Below are positions 34,777-46,400 of a DNA stretch of 64,000 nucleotides, piece after piece (the first letter of the stretch is position 1; the number at the start of each line of letters is the position of its first letter). Made by a program: the position numbers and the translations under genes. Source of the stretch: Lyophyllum atratum (lineage: Eukaryota > Basidiomycota > Agaricomycetes > Agaricales > Lyophyllaceae); assembly GCA_014905825.1 (NCBI GenBank), contig JACGCN010000018.1, positions 992,001 through 1,056,000 on the forward strand. The letters run 5' to 3'. Under the pieces are notes generated by a model, which made no database searches, was not told the DNA's origin, and saw nothing but the letters and a program-made list of their open reading frames with translations.

Positions 34777-35125
34777 GAGATTAGGCGTCCTTATATGTAA
34801 GAACTGCGCGAGCTCGCTCCTGACGGTCCGTCTCCATCGGGCCGTGGTGACAAGAGCAATATTTTGTTTTGTTTCGTGTATTCTGGTGAGTTAGAGAGGA
34901 TGTAGGACTATATGTCGAGTATATAGTCATATGGGCACAAAACGGCTGTGGACGTGGAGGATAAGGAGGTATACATTTCGCACGCCATCATCATGACTGA
35001 CTTCACACGTGGTTCGAGTCCTCACTTGGCACGACTCCGATTCACTTGCTCTCGACTCTCATCGTCGACGGCTGAACCGCTGACGGACTCTTCTTTTCTC
35101 ATCATCGACACGACGATTTGGAAGA
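34777..35125. other. Divergent promoter region
   Basis: This is about 350 bp between the BNR_4 gene (minus) and DAP1 (plus). No specific element can be named. Confidence 0.5.
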
Positions 35126-35842
35126 ATGGGGCTCACATTTGACCTAGGAACGCCTGTCAACACTGCACTATTCGTATACATTTTGTACTCGGTGCAGCGC
35201 ATCGTCTTCCCCAGCATCTCGAAGTCGAAGAGTATCCCGCACGAGTTCAAGTCTGGGTACTCATGGATACCAAAGGCCCATCCTCCTACGGTGCTTTTCA
35301 AGACATTTACGCCGATAACTTTAGAGCCGTTCAGTGGCAAGGACGGCGGAAGGATTTTGCTAGCTATCAACGGAACTGTGTTCGATGTCACTGCAGGGAG
35401 GAACTTTTATGGGCCTAGTGAGTCATATCTATTCCGCAGGATTTAAGCACGATATACTGACTACTTATTAAGATGGCATGTACGGAAACTTCGCGGGGAG
35501 GGATGCCTCTCGGGGTATGGCGAAACAATCGTTTGACATTGGTATGTCTAAACATTGTCTTTACTGCAACAACTATTCTCACACTTTGTGTTTCAGAAAT
35601 GCTCACTCCAGTTGATGAACCTCTGGATACACTCGAAGACTTGAAATCGGACGAAATGTAGGTTTATGTTTATGATCGACAATTTAGCGCTGACTCTCGG
35701 GGCTCGTAGTGACAACATGAAAGGTTCGTAAAAACTTGAGGACTGATGTTGTTGTACGCTTACCTTATTTCTAGGCTGGATTGAGCATTTCTCGAACAAG
35801 TACATAGTCTGTGGAAAACTCGTCAATAACGATGCTCTATAA
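35126..35842 (+). CDS. DAP1: Cytochrome b5-like heme-binding protein, DAP1/MAPR family
   Basis: Five exons sum in frame to 167 residues: 35126-35417, 35473-35541, 35597-35657, 35710-35723, 35775-35842. DAP1/PGRMC proteins bind heme through a tyrosine and support sterol P450 enzymes (Erg11/Cyp51) at the ER. An N-terminal hydrophobic segment (NTALFVYILYSVQRIVF) is the membrane anchor. The heme domain reads RILLAINGTVFDVTAGRNFY, then GPNGMYGNFAGRDASRGMA, with the conserved YxxFAGRDASR context. The C-terminus has TPVDEPLDTLEDL and IEHFSNKYIVCGKL. Exon 4 is only 14 nt, and the frame supports it (EIDNMKGW). The last 20 coding bases overlap the 3' coding end of the opposite gene. Confidence 0.9.
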
Positions 35843-36880
35843 ACTCAGATAGCTCTCTGTAAAACCACTTCCTCTCCCACATGCTATATATTTCCTGATA
35901 CCACTGGATTCTCCCTTTCTCTATTGATAGCTCGGTTCGAAGTGCCTTTCCTTTTGCCTTTCCGGTGTGGGTCCCGGAACCAGGCGAGAAAGGAAGCAAC
36001 ATCCTAAAGTAACGTACATCGTCAATTACGACGTTGATGGCCCATATATCGTATGTTACCTTGGCAATCCTTTCTTGTGTCCTCCTTTGGGCGCATGATT
36101 TGGGAATCATACCCCCAGGATCCTCGCAGGTCGCCATCCTCCATTCTATCAGGCCACCGCCGAGCTCCTGGATGCGTTCTACTTGGACGCGGCGCGCTTT
36201 TACACCGGTTTCCTCTAGCTCGGACATGTTGTTTGAAGACGATAGATCTACCGGGATCGATATCATAATGCTGCCAAACGCACACTTTCCGAATGTCTCT
36301 TCTGCTCCCAGAAAATTGCTCACGTACCCGGTACGCCTCTCTGGTGGTGGATCGCTCAAATGCATTACGTGATATTCTGTGAACACCCGAGGAGATAACG
36401 GTGGGGCATAGTGACAATATATGGACCACACAGCCGCGAACTCGGAAAAGTACTTGATACGGGTCACTTCCTTGACATCTGGTTTAAACCTATGATAATG
36501 ATAATCTCAAATGCCAGCAGCGGCGACGTCGTGATCACTCACCGCTTCTCATTCTCCACTTTGTTCCTCCCCAATGTCTCCCAGAGCGCTGCAAAGCTTA
36601 TATCTTCTGTCCGATACTGGCTAACTCGACAGTACCATGTCTCCGAGTCGAGGTGACGGTAGTAAGAGGTTTCCGCGCTGGCGAACGTCCTCCCCCTCTT
36701 CCATAGCAAGGATGCTTCAAGAACGGACTTCCCATCTTGAACAAGGACCTCAACCGGGGGAAGTTCTGCATCTGAGCCTCCGGACTAGCATTTCAGAGAC
36801 AACATAACCTACTAGAAAGCGGCACAGGGTTTAGGGACAGCGTCTTGGGTATTACCGGCAGCGGCGCCTCTGGCATCTGA
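35823..36880 (-). CDS. DUF3074 (START-like lipid-binding fold) protein
   Basis: The main exon (about 36491-35823) is joined across the intron at about 36492-36544 to an upstream exon. Together they read SYYRHLDSETWYCRVSQYR, LWETLGRNKVENEKR then FKPDVKEVTRIKYFSEFAAVW. DUF3074 hallmarks follow: LSDPPPERRTGYVSNFLG, IMISIPVDLSSSN, RRVQVERIQELGGGLIEWRM and ATCEDPGGMIPKS. The fold is related to START/Bet v1 cavities that bind lipids, and the ligand is unknown. The start is not settled. An upstream ATG frame beginning MPEAPLPVIPKTLSLNPVP (about 36876) is likely, but the intron linking it to GGSDAELPPVEVLV would be unusually short. The stop TGA (35825-35823) lies inside the DAP1 coding end. Confidence 0.75.
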
Positions 36881-37593
36881 ACGGAAGGATCTCCGGACTC
36901 CTGATTCCGATGAACTTTCCTCGCTACTTATACTCACAACCACCATACGTCACCGAAGAAGGCTATCGACTGCCGACAACCAAAGATATACACACCACTG
37001 CCTTATGAACGATCAGCCGAGGCATGGCATCTGTGTGAAATCATCCACATGCCGTATCAACAGCGAGCGGCACGCAGGTGAGTATTTTCGGGAATCCACG
37101 GTTTTGTTAAGCCCATGTATGTTCTACATGTATAGGATGGAACGCATCGCAACGAAACAAGGAGATTTGTCACGGAGCAGGAGACGTGTGAGTTGGTGAC
37201 AGGGAGATTTATTCCCGTTACAACGGATCTTGATACGCCAAGGGTTATCAGCCGTGTTTTAATTCAGGGTGGAATAACAATATCCGTGACTTTGCTGCGA
37301 AGTTCGGGCGTAGGAGGTTCATTCGGCTTCGCTTCCCCTCTCTTCGATATTCTGCACTAATAAACGGATTTCGCCTCGAAAAGTTGTCTCCACTAGCCTC
37401 TTTTAGAACAGAAACGATAGGCCTTCCTTCATTCAGGTTCTGTAGCATCTCCACAGGTTACCTGCTACTCCGGTTTTTTTGAGACGCGTGTATTTAATTT
37501 TAGCCACACGTGATACACTTAGGGCCGGCTTGAACGCGGTCCTCCTACCAGTACCGTTCGGAGCGCATTGCTTTGTGAATCACGCACTTGGCC
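36881..37593. other. Divergent spacer upstream of SLD5
   Basis: About 700 bp. No supported gene. An open frame at 37248-37454 (minus) has no recognisable product. Confidence 0.4.
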
Positions 37594-38643
37594 ATGGACT
37601 GGGACGAGGAATACGATCTCCTAGCCGCGGGAGGGGGTGAAGCCGGGCGGTCCTTCGTAGAACGCGCGCGCGATGCTCCCCCTGATGATGACGATCTACC
37701 CATGCCTGCTGCCCCCCCACGTCGGGCAGCGGTTCCATTTATCCAGCCGGCCGAAGATGAAACGCCCTTGCAACAATTGATACGACATTGGACGAATGAG
37801 AGGAACTGTCCAGACATTTTGGCTGCGCAGGAAGAGCTCCTGGTGACGATACTTGACCACATTCGGCGGCAGGTGGGTCGCGATCGACACGGTGCAGTGG
37901 CAACATTCTCTTAGTCTCGCTTCTACCAGTCGCAAACCGTCCAACTGCTGCGGGGGGATGCTTCTACATCGGAGGACGAGCATGTCCGCATCATGCTCGC
38001 TCAAACTGAAATGGAGCGGGTCAAATTCATTGTGCGATCGTACATTCGGACCCGGCAGTATAAGGTGAATTGTAGCATCAACCGTTTGTCCGGAGTACAT
38101 GTTAATCATACTCAGATTTCTTGCATTAGATCGACAAATACGCTCGGTTCATTAGGACGGATGCCGAAATACAGACCAGGCTAACAGCAGGCGAGCGAGA
38201 CCATGCCAGTCGGTAAACACTTGCGACAAAACCCGTTATACTGTTGTTCTTATCATGCACCTAGATATGCCGACATTCTAGATCGCCACTTATATAAGTG
38301 TGTTTTGCAGAGCCTACCAGAAACTCAAGCTCAGCTGGATGATAGTCCTGCCTTTGTTCCTCCCATGAGTGAGTAGCCAAAATCACCCTCGGGCTCGAGA
38401 GATACCTGATCTTTCTTCTGTAGTCAATCAACCGGATAAAACTCGACCTGTATTCGTCCACGCATTGCAAGATTGTCCGCCTATCCGACTGCCAGAGTAC
38501 GTCGCGAACGACCTAAGACCTACTTGTCACTCAAGCCAGGTTACAGCGGAACAGCCTTGGAAATGCAAAAGGGCCATATTTCGTTGGTGCCATACTACGT
38601 CGTCGAGCAGCTCGTGGCGCGAGGGGAGGTCGAACTTGTGTAA
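37594..38643 (+). CDS. SLD5: GINS complex subunit Sld5
   Basis: Six exons sum in frame to 256 residues: 37594-37872, 37930-38064, 38130-38212, 38265-38368, 38424-38496, 38547-38643. GINS (Sld5-Psf1-Psf2-Psf3) joins Cdc45 and MCM2-7 in the replicative CMG helicase. The alpha-helical A domain includes LQQLIRHWTNERNCPDILAA, MLAQTEMERVKFIVRSYIRT, IDKYARFIRTDAEIQTRL and YADILDRHLYKCVLQSLPE. The C-terminal B domain reads TRPVFVHALQDCPPIRLPDG, then GTALEMQKGHISLVPYYVV and ends GEVELV, as in the family. The splice at 38496/38547 is decided by the motif RLPDGTALEM. The N-terminus is acidic and Pro-rich. The 3' end faces NC2-alpha across 140 bp. Confidence 0.93.
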
Positions 38644-38783
38644 TGCTGGGTATGACTTCGCTTTGAGCCAGGTCGAACGCGCGCCGTTCACCTTTGGTAT
38701 GTATACATATTGTACTAGCTATGAACACCATAGCGCACCAGAACCCTCTGGTTCATGAGATCGTAAAGCAGGTTTCGGGGCCA

Positions 38784-39593
38784 TCAGTGTCGCATGAACG
38801 GCTGCCCCACAAACTCGTCATCGCTGCTGGGACTTCTCGGCCGGTAGTTGGATGCCACATGCCTACTCCGTCTACCATCTTCCTCGTCCTCATGCATATG
38901 CTCGTGTTCATGCTCATGCTCCGACTTCATCGACGCATCACCCTCACCCATACTCGCACCCAAAGCCACAGCTGCGGCCTCAGCACCAGCTTCCTCCTTC
39001 TTTTTCTTGCGCTTTTTTGGAGGCTCCCCATTTGCATTTGCAGCTTTCTTTCCCTTGCCTCTTTTCTTCTTCGCAGCCTCCGCATTCTCACTCTCTAGAT
39101 CTATCGTGCCACCCGCCGATGGATCCGGCACCGCTTCCACGATTTCTTTGAGAAAGTCGAGCATTTCGGTTGTTTCGACCGCATGTTTCCTAAGACGGAC
39201 AGTAAGAGAGAATATACCAGTTTATCAAGCGGTCAACGACGCACAGATGGTATGCTTCCACTTTCTTCGAACCCCTCTCACTTGTCACCTTATTCGCCTC
39301 GTCGATTATGAGGCCAAGAAACAGTTCCAGAGCTTTCGCTGTAACCCAGCGTCATTATCGAACTAGAATCTTTGTCAAATGAGAGAATGCAAGTTAGAAC
39401 ATACAAATGACAATCGGGGTAGCTTGAGCAACCTTCCCGACCTCTTCATCTTTCTGCATTATCTTCTTGATACGCGCCTAGTGGGTGGGTCCAGAGAAGT
39501 TGCGAAATATGCTATATGAACGACTGTTCCGTTACGGGGTAGATTTCATGAACATACCACAGGGAATTTCGTCTGCTTGTTTTTGTTTTTCAT
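38784..39593 (-). CDS. NC2-alpha / DRAP1 histone-fold transcription regulator (Bur6-like)
   Basis: Four exons sum in frame to 202 residues: 39593-39558, 39477-39405, 39338-39245, 39189-38784. NC2 (alpha/beta, DRAP1/DR1) binds TBP on DNA and represses or retunes RNA polymerase II initiation. The histone fold occupies residues about 8-90: TKFPVARIKKIMQKDEEVG, VAQATPIVISKALELFLG, LIIDEANKVTSERGSKKVEA then YHLKHAVETTEMLDFLKEIV. The C-terminus is low complexity: a lysine-rich stretch (KKKRGKGKK, PPKKRKKKKEE), then a His/Glu run (EHEHEHEHMHEDEED) and an acidic end. The second intron acceptor (gttacag, before 39338) was chosen because it restores VISKALELFLGL. Confidence 0.92.
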
Positions 39594-41189
39594 CTCTCGT
39601 TATGACTATTATGTGTGTAAGATATAGAAATGCGATGAGAGTGCCAGTGCAGGATGTAAGTTGAGGAAGACGCCTAAGAGTACGCTGAGCGGCTCAGGTA
39701 CCAGTGGCGGTGCCAGATCACAACACGTCAACACGTGACCAAACTTTCTTTTCCAAGTTTGGACTGAATAACTCGTAGGGCGCCGTGCCGTCGCAAAGCC
39801 TGCTACTCGTCTTCAGGCATTGGACAATGTAATGCTTATCTTAGGATACCGTGCCTTATGTGTCATATGTAGGATTGCGCTGTGGTACATGAAGACATGG
39901 ATCATTATTCAATAGTTCGCTATGTACAGGAGCAACGGCTGCGTTTACAGGGGTTTCAACATCAGGGGTTTCAACATGGTTTTCAACGGGTGAACAGGGG
40001 CGTAAACGATGACGCGGCAAGACCACTAGGGTGATTGGTAAGCTGGGGGGAGGGGGGGGATGGAAGTCGGCGATACGCACATGAAGCAGGGACGAAAGTG
40101 TCCACATCGAAAGTCGATGCGACAGGAGGATGAAAGCCCGATGCCTCTAGGCGATCACGAAAACCAGCGAACCAATCGAGTCCAAGGATGAGACGAGGTG
40201 CAAGATTGATGGTAAAGTCCTGGAAGGTGATGAGAGTGAAAGCAGAGCCCGCAGTGACCGACAGTGGAAGGCGAACAGAGCCAGTAGCGGCAGAAAAACC
40301 CAAGGAAGCGACGAGATGCTGAGGGACGGAAGACGAAGACGACAGATGGTCGAAGAAGACAGGCACGGGCAGACGGCTTATGGCAAAGAGCATCGTGGGC
40401 ATGGTCTAAGACGAAGAGAGGGTTAGAAGACGGATGAAACGAAGGGCGGTATATAACCGGGGCATGGTGTTTAACCCACGGTCTGCTGAAACTGAGAATG
40501 TGTCCAGATCTTAACCGCGAGCGCGACATGTTTCGTTACCAATAGGGGGAGGAAAGGGGATTGATTGATTCTATTAATAACTACGATCGGTCACGGGGAT
40601 TTTTTAAAACCGCCCACGATCACATGGGGTAGGGCTGAACACATTTGAGTTGGCCCCCAAAAAACCTGACTACTAAAGTAGCAGGTATTTGTTGGGCGTC
40701 TGGACTGGCAGGCGCGTCCAAGAGGTCTTAAGAGGTCTTAGAGTCACATTATTACCGGAAGCTTGACAGATTTTGTATTGCCATCGTCAATACATTGCAT
40801 CTGTGGCCACTCCTCTTATGTTCATCTCTCCACAACTCCGAACATCTTGCGAGACATGTGGTGTACTGTGTCTGCAACTGATGTATGGAAGCACGCCAAC
40901 CGTATGCTTCCCAAGTTCCTGAGCCCCGGTTGGGATCACATTCGCGGGTATGGTGATATGATGTGTATGTACTAATGAAATGGCGTCCGCGCCCGATGTA
41001 TCCCCACTCGGAGGCTCGTGAGTACACACAGTTGAGCATCGTAGGTGAGACGGTCGACAAAGTCCAAATGAATATCGCGTGGTGCAGGAATAATGGACAG
41101 TTTCGCCGTAGAATTAAACTGGAGGCGAAAGTTTACGCTCCCTAGGGTCACCGTCAGTGGGGGTCGTCGAATGCGGATCTGTGTAGAGC
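39594..41189. other. 1.6 kb spacer with a retropepsin-like fragment and short repeats
   Basis: Apart from the fragment at 39983-40402, no gene is supported. Near 39950-39985 the phrase ggggtttcaacat/ggttttcaac is repeated. From about 40560 to 41189 only unrelated short frames occur. Confidence 0.4.
39983..40402 (-). pseudogene. Retropepsin-like fragment, probably transposon-derived
   Basis: A 139-codon frame reads ATGSVRLPLSVTAGSAF, then ITFQDFTINLAPRLILGLDW followed by FAGFRD. The hydrophobic-hydrophobic-LG.DW block with a preceding strand-rich segment recalls the C-terminal half of retropepsin-like domains in mobile elements of mushroom genomes. I see no catalytic D[ST]G motif in frame, and no reverse transcriptase, integrase or flanking repeat. 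It is at most an element remnant. Chance similarity is possible. Confidence 0.35.
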
Positions 41190-42219
41190 TTACCCATTGG
41201 AGTTTCCCAGCAGCTCCTCAAAACGATGGCGCAAACCTTCCAGCTCCGCATCAAACTTACTCCCCAGGTTATGGCCTTGATCCATTTTGAAGGCTTCACA
41301 CTCTCGGATGAATTGTTCAAGATCCTTCACACGCGTGATAGACAGTTCGGGTTCGTTGGAACCACGAGCTCGAGCCAGATACGAGGCGACGAGAGTGGCA
41401 AGTGCACCTTGAACCCAAGACGATGAGCAAAACTAAGCTCATCCTATTTTTGAAACGCACCAAGAATCGTTGTCCCGATTGCGGCCTAAGTTGACAAATG
41501 TAAGATGATTTCTTCCCTGCCACAAATGAAACGCACCTGATGGCCTGTCGTAGCAGCAGCAGATATCCCCGTGGTCAGTGAGCCAAGCAAGACTTGCAAA
41601 CCGATTGCAATATTCAAGGCATAGCCCGTCATCTTCGCTTTGAAGGCGTACTTGTCCCTTTCAGCAATCGCTGTCGACAGCGTTGGGTCAAGTCGTTCTC
41701 CCACTGTTTTTTCTCGAGAAGGCTAAGCAAATATGAGATTGATGTATGAGCTCAAGGGATGATACTCCTGACCTTTTCGTCCAAAGGAACGAGAAAGTCG
41801 ATTCCCGAACGTGGCCCAGGTGATATCGGGGCATCCACTCCAATCCTACTCTGGCGAGCTCGGATCTCATGCGGGAGCAGGGGCAAGGGCTGTCCCCCTC
41901 CATAGCCGTGCGAAACATAATCATCGAAGGGCACTCTTTCAGAATAAAAAGTTGCTCGCTGCGCAGGATTTTGGCGGATGGATGTTGGCTGGCTGCCAGT
42001 TGATTCCTGGGCAGGAGGATTGTGGGTGGTGGGGCGTTGAGGTGGACCTTGCGTTGCACCTACTGCGCCCGAGGCTGGTTGTGCAGACGTTGATTCGGAT
42101 GCAGGCGCATTGTTGACAGGGGGACCTTGAGCAGATGGACCAGGCATAGCACTGGTGGTGGTGGCCAAAGGTGCCAGTGGGGGTGGAGGAGGCTGCTCTG
42201 GCTCGCGATCCTGGTTCAT
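41190..42219 (-). CDS. Fungal SLATT domain protein (two-TM effector-like)
   Basis: Four exons sum in frame to 291 residues: 42219-41773, 41722-41537, 41485-41461, 41407-41190. Residues 1-100 are a disordered Pro/Gln/Ser/Thr-rich region. The SLATT domain follows: RDKYAFKAKMTGYALNIAIG (start of TM1), LQVLLGSLTTGISAAATTG, AAIGTTILGALATLVASYLA (TM2) and ARGSNEPELSITRVKDLEQF, then a helical tail with LRHRFEELLGNSNG. SLATT domains in bacteria are predicted pore-forming effectors of nucleotide-signalling immune systems. The fungal branch (SLATT_fungal) usually stands alone, and its role is unknown. No SMODS, SLOG or STAND gene is visible nearby. Exon 3 is only 25 nt. Confidence 0.85.
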
Positions 42220-43418
42220 GATGAGGGAAGGAGCACGGAGGAATGGAAAGGGACCGTCAAGCGTCCGACAGATTTGGCACGCTTCTTAGGCGTTTATCGT
42301 CTCCGGGTCTGATGAGGCTCCTGAAGCATCGTGACTGGATGGGGCCAAGTCATTGAAAGTCTCCGTAAACTTCGTGATTGCCTATGATCGTTGAGATGAC
42401 AGCGACATTGTTCGGCTCGACATATGTGTACACTTTGTCCATTATGAGCGTCAACACCCGGAAGAGTTCTGGTGGGGAAAGGCAGGCTTTGCGCCGATCA
42501 TGCCGTTGTTGCTGTATGTTGTGGGTGAGCGCCTACTGGATGTAAACACGCGGTTTTGCCAAGTCTGTCCAGTCCTGTCCTCATGCCAGGATCTTTGCAC
42601 CGCATGTCAGTTATAAAGGGATGGGAATGAATTGAATTTTCCATCCACCTTTCATCTAAAAATCAAATAGAGGCCTCCCTTCAGTCCCAGCGGAAGAAAT
42701 CGGGCCAACCTTCGAGGTCATGTGTAGCGCTCAGTGTGGCTTTGGAGGTTCTGAACATAAAGAAGACATGGCTGATGAGCATACATGCATGCACCTAATA
42801 AAATTGTGTGATACTACCAGACAGGGCGCACGCGAGGGCGCGGGGTTGGCTGCGAGATGATGACATGGGAAGGAGAAATGAATCATATAGGATTTCATTC
42901 AACGCCTCTTCTTCGGTACATTGAGCATTATAGACTTGATGGGTTTCAAGACCCTCGGAGCAGCGTCCAGTCTCCGGGAATTGCGCATCTTAGGGTGATA
43001 GGTAGCGCTTGGGTTGACACGGGTCCATGGATCTGCCACATCGCTCTTGACAACATCTTGAAGGTCGTTCAGATATACACACATGTGTGTGTATGGAACC
43101 ATGGCATGAGAGCAGCTGCGTGACTGGAACGAGGCGGTGGTTGAAGGCAAGTTGAAGGTAAGGTACAATTATTGTTGTGTTATATTTATGCCGACGATGT
43201 GAACAATGTTGGTAAGTACAGTCTACAGAATTTGAGCCAAGGGGAGGCGGTATGAATTCCGAAGGCCCTTCTATCGTCTATAGATTCGTCTATTCTATCT
43301 TATGTATACATTTTAGTTGTGTTATGCTGAGTCTGCACTTATCCACCAATTGATCCATCCTGACTGAAACCCTGAAATATCCTTGATCCGGTACCGGGGG
43401 TAGATACTAGCACGTCCG
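42220..43418. other. 1.2 kb spacer, nothing recognised
   Basis: This is the upstream region of the SLATT gene and the 3' flank of CAD. Open frames at 42857-43168 on both strands have no recognisable domain. Confidence 0.5.
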
Positions 43419-46400
43419 CTATGCCATGACGCTGGTGAGAAGAGCCATCCGGACCTGGAAGGATAAATATGATTGGTGAGAGGTTAACATCATAGGTACA
43501 ATCAAGACGCACGTAAAGACCATAACGCATTTGCCGGAAGTAAACTGCCCGCCTCGAGTCGAAATCAACCTCGGGATCAATTTCTAGGAAGGATATAAGA
43601 ATGAATAAACTTGGTATAGCGACATCACATACCGTTTACCCTTGGCAAGGGATGCATGACGATCATATCCTCCTTCGCCCTGGACAGGACAGCGTGATCC
43701 ACTCGATATGCGTCCTTCACCTGGAGCCATTCCATCTCGCTTACGAACCGCTCCTTCTGTACGCGGGTAACATACAAAACGTCGGTGTCGGCCAAAACCT
43801 CGTCCAGCGACTCGCAGATCGTGACCGGGATCCCAGCCTTCCGTGCAGCAGCAACGACGCTAGCGGGCATGGCCAGGGCAGCGGGAGAGACGAAGTTCAG
43901 GCGAACGGAGTATAAGCAAAGCAAGGTCACCAAGCTGTGCACAGTACGTCCATTTTTGAGGTCTCCGAGGAGAGTAATGGTACGCCCGTTAACTGTTCCG
44001 AGCTCAGAGCGAATGGTGTACACGTCCAATAATGCCTAGAACGACGTGTAAGCGTTTATAAGGATGGACTATTGAGGAAATCCTTACCTGTGTGGGGTGC
44101 TCTCCGATACCATCACCTGCATTTACGATAGGGACAGGCGAGAACTTGGCTGCCAGCTGTGCGCTTCCAACTTCAGGATGGCGCATCACAACTGCATCGC
44201 CGTAGCACGCGAGAGTTCGGATTGTATCAGGAAGGGTCTCGCCTTTCAGCACCGACGAGGTTTCCGCAGTGATCTGGACGACCTCGCCACCACATCTCTT
44301 CATCGCAGCATCAAAGGAGGCGCTCGTTCGTGTGGATGGCTCGTAGAAAAGTGTGCATAGCACTTTCCCTTTCAGAATATCCAAAGTACCATTACGCTCC
44401 ACCTGCAGACGCATCTCGTGGGCAAGAGCAAACAGGTCATACAAATCCTTCTGGGTGAATTGTTTGACAGACAGGATATGACGACGATGGAAGGTCGGGT
44501 GAGGGAGAAGGTGAGAGAATATATGGATGGCTGAAGACCCCTGGATAGCGCCTCCGGAGGGTTGCACGGCGCCTGAGGTAGGGAATGTCATGATGGCGGA
44601 TTGTTCAGGCTCCCTGGTGATAGGTGTCGCTGGGCGGATGCCTGCGGAAGTGGATGGCGGAGGAGCGTGTCCAAGGATAGAGGCCGAGATATCCCTTCCA
44701 GGGGACGTGGGGAACAGCGAGCCGTCGAGGAAGGCCGTATTACCATGCACAACAACTCGGTGAATGGCGCCCGTGACGGTCTTTCCCTCCAAGGGAGACC
44801 ACCCCTCAGAACGCTTGGTGAAAGGAGCCCTGCGTCCAATCACGACCTCAACACTGGTATGGACCTGGTCGGGGACTCCGAAGATGGAAACCGGGTTATC
44901 GTGAAGACGAAGCCGGATGTCGTCGAGAGTTAGACGACCATCCGTTACTGCTGTGAGCAGCAAAGGAAGGGTCTCCTCGACCCCAGAGGACGGAGATGAT
45001 TGCTGTCCCGTTTCCCGAGCCAGACGATACGGTGTAGGACCAACGGAGAACGCGTCGATGACATCCAGATTCTTCCAGAGCAGCTTTTGGTCGGCCTTGG
45101 TCGGAAGACTGCTGGCTTCGGGATATTCTTCGCGGGTGAAGAACAGGGCATACACCGAAACATCACATGTGACTTTGAGTGACTTCGCCTTGCTGAGAGA
45201 GATGAGGAGCAGGTCATCGTTGGTCTGGACATCGGTTACGTGAACACTGCGATTATGGAGACTGGCGAGAAGGAGGATGGATGCGAGATCAGAACCTTTG
45301 GCGTCCGAGACGATAGGCTTTTCGGCAGGCCAGGAGGTGAAATGTGCGGCAACCGTAGATAGAGGTAGCGAGGTGTCCGCTGCTCCGAACGGAATAAACA
45401 GGGACTTCGTCTCAGCTCGGGTTTCGTCATCCAAACTATGCGCATTGGTGGCGGAAGCAGTGACGCTCAATGCAAAGTTGCACGAAGCAGCGCCAGCAGT
45501 GCTTTCCTGCGCCTTCTCAAGCGATAATCGGTCGACGATTCTGCTCTTGTCATCCCAGGGAAGGATCAGAACGGTGGTGAAGCCAGCGCTGAGCGATGCC
45601 TCGGTCGCGATTTTCACATCTTGCGGGCTCTGCGCCGTGAGACCCGGGACGAAAGCAGCGATGTTGATAAGGCCGGGGAAGGAGTGGGTGCGATGGGAAC
45701 TCTTCGAGTCCACACTAGAAACATCGAGAGGCAGTTTCCTGACAAGTGCCTCCGCGAGCATTTTCGCGTTCTTGACGTTGGTGATCAAAGGGACCGCGAA
45801 GTCGACGGCCATGCGACGTGTGTGATAACCCTTGCTGGAATAACTGGCAGGGCGGCGGTAGTGGTTCTTCGACGGTAGGTTGATGTACATGTCGATGAGA
45901 TTGTTCGCCAGATGCTGCGTCAACGAGTATTCCGACTTCTGCTTGTCGCGACTGTCTTCTCCCAAAGTCTCAAGATACTATGGGCGGCGAAGAATCATCA
46001 ATACCTGAGTGGAATAATGATCAAAAGGAGCGTACCTTGCAGGGAACATTATGTTCCGTCAAGAAGTCTGCCGTCCCTGAGGTCGCGAAAATGTTGTAAC
46101 CCGCAGCACTTAGCTTCTGGATCGACGGCAAGAGTTCCAGCTTCTCGCGATAGCTACCGATAGAGAAGAGGATGTTCTTCTTAGGTGGGATAATACCAGT
46201 GGCGATGAGCCCCTTGATATAAGCTTCGTACTTGTCTCGTCCGAAGCACGCCACCTCTCCCGTCGACGCCATCTCGACACCGAGGACAGGATCCGCACCA
46301 GAGAGCCGACTGAAGCTGAACTGAGGAACCTTCACACCAACGTAGTCGGGAGGAAGGCCTGGGTCAGGGTAGGCTTCGAAGGGAAGGTCCAGCATGACTT

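Noticed and set aside
45277..45825. Long open frame (182 codons) on the plus strand inside URA2
   Set aside because: It is antisense to well-conserved CAD coding sequence. High GC third positions of the real gene explain the open frame.
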